From NCBI RefSeq assembly GCF_014205015.1, contig NZ_JACHMO010000001.1, positions 4,526,001-4,590,000 of the forward strand: 64,000 bases of DNA, in the 5' to 3' direction. The notes beneath the pieces are model-generated. The model did not search any database. It had not been told where the DNA came from and saw only the letters and a list, made by a program, of their open reading frames with translations. Below are positions 1 through 6,527 of this stretch, piece by piece. This DNA is from Saccharothrix ecbatanensis (lineage in GTDB: Bacteria; Actinomycetota; Actinomycetes; Mycobacteriales; Pseudonocardiaceae). The position numbers and the translations under genes were made by a program. Each line of letters starts with the position of its first letter. Position 1 is the stretch's first letter.

Positions 1-680
1 GGCGCGTCGGCTGGGCGGCGCTGGTGACCTTGTTCGGTCTGGTCGGCGCGGTGTTCTACATGGCCGTGCTGGAGGCCAGCGAACCGGCGAAACCGCCGAC
101 GTTGGTGGGGATCGTGGGCCTGGGGCTGCCGTTCGCGCTCGTTGCCGCCGTGCTGGCGCACGGACTGGTGGTGCGGCTGACCGCGGGCGTCGTAACCGTG
201 GCCGCGGTGGCGTTCGGCATCTGGCTGCCCGGCACGATGCCGGCCGACGACGGGGCGTCCCGGATCGCGCACGCGAAGCTTCCCGGTGGGGTGCTGCTGA
301 TCGCGACGCCAGAGGGCTACGACTTCCCCCGGCTGACCGTCGCCGACGGTCGCGCCACCCTGTCCTACAGCTCTCGCAGTGCCGACCAGCGGCTGGACTG
401 GCACCCGCGCCTGAGCCTGGAGCCGGCGACCGGTGAGACCACCGACCTGGTGTACCAGCGGAACTACGACGACCACGTCTTCGTGCGGCGGATGGGCGAC
501 GTGGACGTGACGGCCGTGGTGTCGGACGACGCGGACGTGGACGCCGCGCGCGAGTTCGTGCTCTCCGTCCGGCCCGCGACCGACGACGAGGTCAAGCGAC
601 TGCTGCCACGGGCGCCCGGCCGGAACGACCGGAACGTGCTCGGCCGGTTCGCCGCCACGTGGACCCGACTCGCGGAGTAG
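1..680 (+). CDS. membrane-associated hypothetical protein, 5' truncated
   Basis: The reading frame is open from base 3 of the window, so the real start probably lies upstream; a GTG at 24 is the first possible start inside. Two or three hydrophobic segments occupy the first 75 residues (one begins TLFGLVGAVFYMAV). The remaining ~140 residues form a soluble domain rich in charged residues with no cysteines or known catalytic motif. A one- to three-helix membrane anchor with a soluble C-terminal domain is inferred. The family was not recognised. It ends 9 bp before the convergent stop codon of the Lrp-type regulator. Confidence 0.6.
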   Translation, partial: RVGWAALVTLFGLVGAVFYMAVLEASEPAKPPTLVGIVGLGLPFALVAAVLAHGLVVRLTAGVVTVAAVAFGIWLPGTMPADDGASRIAHAKLPGGVLLIATPEGYDFPRLTVADGRATLSYSSRSADQRLDWHPRLSLEPATGETTDLVYQRNYDDHVFVRRMGDVDVTAVVSDDADVDAAREFVLSVRPATDDEVKRLLPRAPGRNDRNVLGRFAATWTRLAE

Positions 681-689
681 GCCGGTTCT

Positions 690-1154
690 TCAGACGGCGG
701 GCGGCCGGTCTTCATACGGCGTGGACAGCACGACCGTGGTCCTCGTCGACACGTTCGCCGCCTCGCGGATCTGCCTCAGCAGCTCCTCCAGGGCTGTCGG
801 TGAGGCCACCCGGACGCGGACCAGGTACGAGGCGTCACCGGCGACCGAGTAGCAGGCCTCGATCTGCGGCAGGTGCTCCAGCCGTTTCGGGTAGTCGTCC
901 GGGGCGGCCGGGTCGATCGGGGTCAGCGAGATGAACGCGGTCAGCGGGAGGCCGATCTCGTCGCCGTCCAGCCGCGCCGCGTAACCGCGGACCACGCCGC
1001 GCTGCTCCAGCCGCCGCACCCGTTGGTGCACGGCGGAGACGCTCAGCCCGACCCGTTCGGCGAGATCCGTGAAGCTGCACCGGCCGTCGGCGGCCAGTTC
1101 GCGCAGGATCGCCCGGTCGGTGGGCTCCAGGCTGGGGTTCGCCAGGTTCGTCAC
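690..1154 (-). CDS. Lrp/AsnC family transcriptional regulator
   Basis: A 154-residue protein with the Lrp/AsnC layout. An N-terminal helix-turn-helix spans about residues 10-55 (LDRAILRELAADGR-like start, then a recognition helix near SVSAVHQRVRRLEQRG). A C-terminal RAM/AsnC ligand-binding domain follows (ACYSVAGDASYLVRVRV). Such proteins bind amino acids or related ligands and control amino-acid metabolism genes. The GTG at 1154 is chosen because it gives the normal family length and forms a GTGA overlap with the stop of the upstream peptidase gene. The two are therefore translationally coupled and probably co-transcribed. Control of the peptidase by this regulator is an inference from linkage. 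Confidence 0.88.
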   Translation of the reverse strand: MTNLANPSLEPTDRAILRELAADGRCSFTDLAERVGLSVSAVHQRVRRLEQRGVVRGYAARLDGDEIGLPLTAFISLTPIDPAAPDDYPKRLEHLPQIEACYSVAGDASYLVRVRVASPTALEELLRQIREAANVSTRTTVVLSTPYEDRPPAV

Positions 1155-2278
1155 GCGGGCAGCACCACCAGTTCGTGTGGCTGGTTGTTGACGCTCTCCA
1201 CGCCGTCCGCGGTGGTGATCACGATGTCCTCGATGCGTGCGCCCCACCGGCCGGGGAGGTAGATGCCGGGTTCGACGCTGAACGCCATGCCCGGTTCCAG
1301 CGGCAGGTCGTTGCCGCCGACGATGTACGGCTCTTCGTGGACGTCCAGGCCGATGCCGTGGCCGGTGCGGTGGACGAAGTACTCGCCGAAACCGGCGTCG
1401 GCGATGATCTCGCGTGCGGCGGCGTCAACGGCCTCGCACGTGACACCCGGCCGGACCGCCTCGACCGCTTTACGCTGTGCCGCTTGGAGGATGGAGTAGG
1501 TCTCCCACACATCGGCGTCACGCGGCTCGCCGAGGACGTAGGTGCGGGTGGAGTCGGAGTTGTAGCCGTCGGCCAGCGGTCCACCGATGTCGACCACGAC
1601 CACGTCACCGGCCTCGATCACCCGGTCGGACACGTCGTGGTGCGGTGAAGCGCCGTTCGGTCCGGAGCCGACGATCACGAAATCGGCCGCCGTGTGGCCC
1701 TCGGCGACGATGGCGGCAGCGATGTCCGCGCCAACCTCGGCCTCCGTGCGACCGGGCCGCAGCCACTCCCCCATCCGAGCGTGGACCCGGTCGATGGCCG
1801 CGCCCGCCTTACGCAAGGCGGCAACCTCCGCGGCGTCCTTGCGCATCCGCAGCTCGCGGAGCACGGGCCCCGCCAACACTTGGTCCTCGCCGACAACGTC
1901 GCGCAAGCGGAGGGTGTGCAGGGCGGGCATCATGTCGGACACGGCCGTCCGGGTGCCCTTCAGCGCCTGTTTGACGAGTGCGTACGGGTCTTCCCCGTCA
2001 ACCCAGGTGGCGACCTCGACCCCGAGTTCGCCGGTGGGGATGCCGGAGTAGCCGGGCTGCTCCAACTTGGGGACGACCAGGACAGGCGCCCCGCCAACCG
2101 GAAGAACCAAACACGTCAACCGCTCGAACGACGACCCGCCGGCGCCGAGGAGGTACCGCAAGTCGGATCCAGGGGAGATCAACAACGCATCCACACCCGC
2201 GATGGACGCCGCGGCAGTGGCCCGATCAAGGCGCCCGCGCAACGCGTCCACGTCGACGGGCCCAACTTGGGTCGACAT
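1151..2278 (-). CDS. Xaa-Pro dipeptidase, M24 family (PepE/PepQ type)
   Basis: A 375-residue metallopeptidase with an N-terminal creatinase-like domain (about 1-135) and a C-terminal pita-bread M24 catalytic domain. All five metal-binding positions are visible in order: the Asp of VVVDIGG, the Asp of NSDSTRTY, the His of GHGIGLDVHEE, the Glu of SVEPGIY and the Glu of RIEDIV. It should cleave Xaa-Pro dipeptides or short peptides in the cytoplasm using two metal ions. It corresponds in position to M. tuberculosis Rv2089c (pepE), next to the Rv2090-type exonuclease. The ATG at 2278 is preferred over upstream in-frame starts because the upstream codons are low-complexity, and a TAGGCT hexamer lies 7 bases before it. 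The stop overlaps the Lrp start. Confidence 0.9.
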   Translation of the reverse strand: MSTQVGPVDVDALRGRLDRATAAASIAGVDALLISPGSDLRYLLGAGGSSFERLTCLVLPVGGAPVLVVPKLEQPGYSGIPTGELGVEVATWVDGEDPYALVKQALKGTRTAVSDMMPALHTLRLRDVVGEDQVLAGPVLRELRMRKDAAEVAALRKAGAAIDRVHARMGEWLRPGRTEAEVGADIAAAIVAEGHTAADFVIVGSGPNGASPHHDVSDRVIEAGDVVVVDIGGPLADGYNSDSTRTYVLGEPRDADVWETYSILQAAQRKAVEAVRPGVTCEAVDAAAREIIADAGFGEYFVHRTGHGIGLDVHEEPYIVGGNDLPLEPGMAFSVEPGIYLPGRWGARIEDIVITTADGVESVNNQPHELVVLPA

Positions 2279-2285
2279 ATAAGCC

Positions 2286-2291
2286 AGCCTA
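2286..2291 (-). promoter_or_regulatory. candidate -10 box of a leaderless dipeptidase transcript
   Basis: TAGGCT on the minus strand ends 7 bases before the ATG at 2278. Transcription would begin at or next to the start codon. No Shine-Dalgarno sequence is present. Prediction from pattern only. Confidence 0.5.
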
Positions 2292-2518
2292 GTGGTCCCC
2301 ACCCCACCCGACGCCATACGCCGCTCCCACACCCACAATGCCACCCTCCCCCCGCCCACCACTCGCACACCGAACTCCGCCCTCACACCGGACTCCGCCC
2401 CCTCCCACTCCTCCCACTCCCAACGCCTCCCACGAAGACCACCTACAAGCACCCCACAAGCGCTCCCCTCGACGCCCACACGGCACCCTCCGGCAAACAC
2501 CAACGGGTGATCTTCAAA

Positions 2519-2546
2519 TTCGCATCTAAGAAAACGCCGTTATACT
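2519..2546 (+). promoter_or_regulatory. possible promoter inside an AT-rich island
   Basis: TTCGCA at 2519, a 16-base gap and TATACT at 2541 resemble a sigma-70-type promoter reading right. On the other strand TTTAAC, 17 bases and TATAAC can also be aligned over nearly the same bases. The island stands out sharply from its GC-rich surroundings. No transcript or gene start is obvious nearby, so the call is weak. Confidence 0.25.
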
Positions 2547-2831
2547 GATCCTGAAACGTCGGTTAAAACAACGAGGCCCCGCCAACCACCCCCGCACCCC
2601 AAGCGGACGGAAAGCGACCGGCCCACGATGTTCGGCAGCCCCTCATGTCGGAGGCTCCAGCCAGAGGCCAAGCAGCCAGTGGCCCTAGCCAGTCAGTCGC
2701 CCCGCGATCAGTGGACCCGGCCAGTGACCCGCCGCCGGTCACCCCAGCACCCAGCCGCCCCGGCACGCGCTGCCACGCAGTCAGCGGACCCGGCACTCAG
2801 CAGCCCGCGGCCGGTCGGTCGCAGCCCGCAT

Positions 2832-2912
2832 CCAGCGCCGCAGCCCAGCACCCGTGGCCCAGCGCCGCAGCCCAGCACCCGTGGCCCAGCGCCGCAGCCC
2901 AGCACCCGCGGC
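2832..2912 (+). repeat. 27-bp tandem repeat, three copies
   Basis: The unit begins CCAGCGCCGCAGCCCAGCAC and repeats at 2832, 2859 and 2886. The first two copies are identical, and the third diverges at its end. The period is a multiple of three, but the surrounding frames do not look coding. Confidence 0.85.
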
Positions 2913-3287
2913 TCGTCGCCCGCAGCCGGTCGGCCCCAAGGCCCGCAGTCGGTCGCCGTCGCCCGCAGCCGGTCGCCCGGGGGTCAGCGGCCCGCGGTCG
3001 CTCGGTCGGTCGGTCGTCGGTCCGCAAGTCGGCCCGCCCGCAAGTCGGCCCGCCCGCAAGTCGGTCGCCGGCATCAGACGCGCGGCGGACCTGCCATCGG
3101 TGGCCCCGCCATCGGTCGGCCCCTGCCACCGCGCGATCGGCCATCAGCCCGCCATCGGTGGCCGGCCCCGGACAGCCGTCGCCCTCGCGGTCGGTGGCTC
3201 GACATGAGCTGTCCCGGCGCCGGCACATGAGCTGTCCAGGTGTCGGCGGTCTCCAGCATGGCCGTGGTGTCTGGCAAGCTGTCCAGG

Positions 3288-4241
3288 GTGAGCAACCCGC
3301 TGGTCCTGATGGACGCCGCCAGCCTGTACTTCCGGGCGTTCTACGCGCTGCCCGAGTCGATGACCGCGCCGGACGGAACCCCCGTGAACGCGGTGCGGGG
3401 GTTTGTCGACACGATCGCCAGGGTCATCACCGACCGGAAGGCCGGCCGCCTGGTGGCGTGCCTGGACGCGGATTGGCGGCCCGAGTTCCGGGTCGCCGCG
3501 CTCCCGTCGTACAAGGCGCACCGCGTCGCCGTAGGCGCCGTCGAGGGCGAAGAGGAAGTCCCGGACACCCTCACCCCGCAGGTGCCGATCATCCTCGACG
3601 TCCTCGACGCGGTCGGTATCGCGACCGCGGAGGCCGCCGGGTACGAGGCCGATGACGTGATCGGCACGCTCGCCGCCCGCGAGACCACCGATCCGGTCGA
3701 GGTGATCACCGGCGACCGCGACCTGTTCCAGGTCGTGCGCGAGGAGCCCACGCCGGTGCGCGTCCTGTACCTGGGGCGCGGGTGGGCGAAGGCGGAGTTG
3801 CTTGGGCCGCAGGAGCTGGCGGCCAAGTACGCCCTTCCCGTTCATGACGCCGGTCGCGCGTACGCCGGGATGGCGGTGCTGCGCGGCGACCCGTCGGACG
3901 GGCTGCCTGGCGTGGCCGGGATCGGGGAGAAGACGGCGGCGAAGTTGATCACCGAGTTCGGGTCGCTGCAAGCGGTGTTGGAGGCGGTGCACGACGGTCG
4001 GGATCGCAAGCTCACCACCCGTGCCCGGACCGCGCTCCTCAACGCCCAGGACTACCTCGCCGTGGCGCCGACCGTCGTGAACGTGGCGACTGACGCGGCG
4101 ATCGTCATGGACCGGTCCGACGCGGTGCCGGCGGCTCCGGTCGATCCGGACCGGGTCGCCGAGTTGACCCGGCGTTGGGGGCTCGGTAGTTCGCTGCCCC
4201 GACTGCTGGCCGCCATGGAACGCCGCACGCCGCAGGGTTGA
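3288..4241 (+). CDS. 5'-3' exonuclease (flap endonuclease/Pol I N-terminal type)
   Basis: A 317-residue stand-alone 5'-3' exonuclease like M. tuberculosis Rv2090. The N-terminal PIN-like domain carries the acidic metal-binding residues (LMDAASLYFRAFYALP, ACLDAD, YEADDVIGTLA, ITGDRDLFQV). A helix-hairpin-helix segment follows near residue 215 (GLPGVAGIGEKTAAKL). The enzyme removes 5' flaps or RNA primers during replication and repair. The GTG at 3288 matches the family N-terminus (SNPLVLMDAAS); an in-frame ATG at 3258 would add ten residues. The stop codon lies inside a perfect 15-bp duplication. The gene faces away from the dipeptidase. Confidence 0.9.
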   Translation: MSNPLVLMDAASLYFRAFYALPESMTAPDGTPVNAVRGFVDTIARVITDRKAGRLVACLDADWRPEFRVAALPSYKAHRVAVGAVEGEEEVPDTLTPQVPIILDVLDAVGIATAEAAGYEADDVIGTLAARETTDPVEVITGDRDLFQVVREEPTPVRVLYLGRGWAKAELLGPQELAAKYALPVHDAGRAYAGMAVLRGDPSDGLPGVAGIGEKTAAKLITEFGSLQAVLEAVHDGRDRKLTTRARTALLNAQDYLAVAPTVVNVATDAAIVMDRSDAVPAAPVDPDRVAELTRRWGLGSSLPRLLAAMERRTPQG

Positions 4242-4260
4242 TCAGCGCAGGGTTGATCAG
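4231..4260 (+). repeat. 15-bp direct duplication covering the exonuclease stop codon
   Basis: CGCAGGGTTGATCAG occurs twice head to tail. The first copy contains the TGA stop at 4239-4241. The duplication leaves the protein intact and only lengthens the 3' flank. Confidence 0.9.
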
Positions 4261-4299
4261 CGAGGAAGCCGGGAACCAGGGCGCGAGAAGAGCCAGGCG

Positions 4300-5523
4300 T
4301 TAGAAGTAGGAGCCGCACCACGGCACTTCGGCGACGGCGAACAAGGTGTCGGCACGGGCTAGTGCGTCGGGCTCCACCACGTCCAGTCGACGGGTGGCGG
4401 CCAGCGTCGAGAACGACACGTCGCCCAAGTACGCCGACGCGAGCACGTCCACGTCCACGACCAGCTCAGGCTCGTCCTCCACACGGGTCACACCATCCGC
4501 CGTCACCCGGTACGACCCCGAGTTCTCCGGCAGGTACACGTCACGCACACCGAGCACCACAGGCTCACCCTCGCGGTAAGTGCGGGCGGTCAGGGCGGTG
4601 GGGACGTCCAGCAGTCGCAGCCACGTCTCATCGAACTCGTCGGGGACGCGGCACGCGCGCGGGTCGCCCAGGAGCCACTGCACCGGTTCGTCCACCGGCC
4701 GCCCCTCCGCCGACACCTCGCCCACCAGGTCGACGCCCAGCACGAACAGCCACAGGTCGGCCCACGCCTCCGCGTTCCCCGCCCACAGGTCCAGCACGGA
4801 CAGCCTGGTCTGCTTGCCCTGGCGCGGGTCGTTCTCGCCGGGCTCCACCTTGAACACCACGTAGCCGTCGTCGCCGGAAGGCCCGGAAGGCACCGAAGAT
4901 GACCGGACGGCGATCTTCAGGTTCTGCTCGACCGCCGCACGCCGCACGTTCAACGTCCACCACGAGGGCCACCGCGAGATCGTGCCCGCACGCCGCAACG
5001 TCAGCTCGTCGAACAACTCCCGCGCGATGCGCTCCCCCGCCTCACCCTCCACCAACCGCACCCGACCCACTGGACGGGACCGCGGCGCGGCCCGACGCCG
5101 ATCGATGTCCAAGTACCGGAACCGCGACGCCACCCCGTACCCGTACCGCCCGTAGATCATCGTCTCCGACGCGCGCAACGACGCCACCACGTCACCAGCC
5201 GACCGCATCGCCCGCAACTGCGCCCGCTGCAAAGCGCTCAGCACACCCCGACGCGTCCAGTCCGCCCGCACCCCGACCCGGCTCACCGCCCCATGCTGCA
5301 CGACCGCCCCACCCGGCACTGCCATCCGCGACGGGAACGACTGGACGGTCCCGATCATCTTCCCGTCGGCGAACGCACCCAGCGCACGACCCGGCTCATA
5401 CGACTCCTGCACGACCTTCCACTGCTCGTCGGGCGCAGGCGCGTTGTGCAGCGTGCCGCGGAACAGGGTGTGCGCGGTCCGGAACTGGGAGTCGTCCAGA
5501 ACCCTGACGTCGTGGTCGGTCAC
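4300..5523 (-). CDS. eis: Eis-type GNAT N-acetyltransferase
   Basis: A 407-residue protein with the Eis domain order: an N-terminal GNAT fold, a second GNAT-like domain, and a C-terminal SCP2-like domain. Visible signatures are the acetyl-CoA loop region (VGVRADWTRRGVLSALQRAQ), the YGRYGYGVAS segment that carries the catalytic tyrosine in Eis, and a C-terminus ending CGSYF, whose last Phe carboxylate acts as general base in characterised Eis enzymes. Eis proteins acetylate amino groups of aminoglycosides and polyamines; the substrate here is unknown. Length agrees with the family (~400). The GTG at 5523 is the best start, although the GGAG before it is unusually close. It is convergent with the exonuclease. 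Confidence 0.85.
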   Translation of the reverse strand: MTDHDVRVLDDSQFRTAHTLFRGTLHNAPAPDEQWKVVQESYEPGRALGAFADGKMIGTVQSFPSRMAVPGGAVVQHGAVSRVGVRADWTRRGVLSALQRAQLRAMRSAGDVVASLRASETMIYGRYGYGVASRFRYLDIDRRRAAPRSRPVGRVRLVEGEAGERIARELFDELTLRRAGTISRWPSWWTLNVRRAAVEQNLKIAVRSSSVPSGPSGDDGYVVFKVEPGENDPRQGKQTRLSVLDLWAGNAEAWADLWLFVLGVDLVGEVSAEGRPVDEPVQWLLGDPRACRVPDEFDETWLRLLDVPTALTARTYREGEPVVLGVRDVYLPENSGSYRVTADGVTRVEDEPELVVDVDVLASAYLGDVSFSTLAATRRLDVVEPDALARADTLFAVAEVPWCGSYF

Positions 5524-5598
5524 CTCCGCATAGTGCCGGAGGATCGCTCGCCTCGCTAACGACTTTCCGGCAAACGCCGGACAAGCGCCGGACAAACG

Positions 5599-5637
5599 CC
5601 GAGGCCGCCCCACCGAAGAGGTGGCGGGCGGCCTCGG
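5599..5637 (-). terminator. hairpin terminator downstream of the DUF4333 gene
   Basis: A perfect 12-bp stem (CCGAGGCCGCCC with its complement at 5626-5637) encloses a loop with a further 4-bp stem (CACC/GGTG). It sits just after the stop of the gene at 5655. The U-tract is weak, as is common in actinomycetes. Confidence 0.75.
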
Positions 5638-5654
5638 AAAACCAACGACGCGGA

Positions 5655-6386
5655 TCAGCCGGCGGGCTGGCCGACCTCGTACTCGCCGTCGTCCGTCTTC
5701 ACCGTGATCTTGACCTTCTTGTCCTCGCCGCCGACCTTCGCGGTGCACTCGAAGGTCGTGTTCGGCTTGACCGCCTGGTCCGCGGGGCAGGTCGCGCTCT
5801 CCACGTCCTTGATCTTGTAGTCGTCCTTCAGGACGCCCACGACACCGTTCTGCACCGCGGTCTGGTCGAAGACCTTCGTCATGAACCAACCCGGCGTGAC
5901 GAACCCCAGGATGCCGACCGCCGCGATCAGCAGCACGGCCACCGCGACACCCACCCAGATCATCGCGCTGGACTTCTTCGGCGGCGGCTGCTGGCCGTAC
6001 CCGGGCTGACCGAACTGGCCGGGCTGCTGCCCGAACTGACCGGGCTGACCCTGCTGGCCGAACTGACCGGGCTGGCCGAACTGACCTGCCTGCGCGGGCT
6101 GCCCGTACGGGTTCGACTGCGGGTTGTTCGGGTCGTACCCGGCCGGGTACTGCTGCGTGTAAGGCTGCTGCTGGGGCTGCTGCCCCCACTGCTGCTGCGA
6201 CGGGTCGGGCTGCCCGTACTGGTTGGGCTGCTGTGACTGGTCCGGCTGCCCATAGGGGTTGGGCTGCTGAGCGGGGAAACCACCCGACGGCGTGCCGGGG
6301 TACCCACCACCACCGTAGGGCTGTTGTTGCTGGCCCCACTGCGGCTGCGGGTCGTTCCCTCCGGACGGTCCGTACGGACTGGTCAT
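5655..6386 (-). CDS. Pro/Gln/Gly-rich membrane protein with DUF4333 domain
   Basis: 243 residues. The first ~140 are a disordered Gln-Pro-Gly-Tyr-rich cytoplasmic tail built of degenerate GQFGQPG-type repeats. One transmembrane helix follows (MIWVGVAVAVLLIAAVGILG), then an extracytoplasmic DUF4333 domain with two cysteines (ATCPADQ and FECTAKV) that could form a disulfide. This matches M. tuberculosis Rv2091c in both domain order and position beside helY. A GGAGG ribosome site lies 7 bases before the ATG. Three CGGTCT motifs spaced 11-12 bp precede the gene. The function is unknown; a cell-envelope role is likely. A protein with the same overall plan occurs at 41579. Confidence 0.85.
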   Translation of the reverse strand: MTSPYGPSGGNDPQPQWGQQQQPYGGGGYPGTPSGGFPAQQPNPYGQPDQSQQPNQYGQPDPSQQQWGQQPQQQPYTQQYPAGYDPNNPQSNPYGQPAQAGQFGQPGQFGQQGQPGQFGQQPGQFGQPGYGQQPPPKKSSAMIWVGVAVAVLLIAAVGILGFVTPGWFMTKVFDQTAVQNGVVGVLKDDYKIKDVESATCPADQAVKPNTTFECTAKVGGEDKKVKITVKTDDGEYEVGQPAG

Positions 6387-6403
6387 GCTCGGCCTCCGAC
6401 GGT

Positions 6404-6432
6404 CGGTCTGGAAACGGTCTCGAAAACGGTCT
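6404..6432. promoter_or_regulatory. three CGGTCT iterons upstream of the DUF4333 gene
   Basis: CGGTCT occurs at 6404, 6415 and 6427, spaced 11 and 12 bp, about one helical turn. This would present the same face of DNA to a bound protein. They lie 18-46 bp upstream of the ATG. No regulator is known to me. Confidence 0.35.
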
Positions 6433-6527
6433 GGCACTGCGCCCGGCCCGAAAGCGGTGTTCAAGCCTTGCGGGCGCGATCAAACCACAGCCATGGGGAC
6501 GGTACCCACCCGACCCGCAAAGCTGTG

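Larger units (their letters stand above)
2279..3287. other. 1-kb non-coding, repeat-rich, strand-asymmetric intergenic region
   Basis: About 1,009 bases separate the dipeptidase and exonuclease start codons, the only large gap in the window. Bases 2290-2500 have a plus strand almost without G. Bases 2508-2575 form an AT-rich island. Bases 2640-3240 are C/G-rich and built from short duplications: a 27-bp unit in three copies (from 2832), a 15-bp unit in three copies (about 3019-3065), and the 13-mer ACATGAGCTGTCC twice (3204-3239). Open frames run through on both strands, but their predicted proteins are Arg/Pro/Ala low complexity with no family likeness, so I call no gene here. Confidence 0.7.

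Noticed and set aside
2832..3065. Possible CRISPR array
   Set aside because: Repeats are directly head to tail without spacers, with 27- and 15-bp units, and no cas genes are in the window. The Cas4-like cysteines at 48994 belong to an Rv2119-type nuclease.
2645..3655. A 336-codon plus-strand frame across the repeat block and into the exonuclease gene
   Set aside because: Low-complexity Ser/Arg/Ala/Pro sequence; its second half is an out-of-frame reading of the exonuclease.
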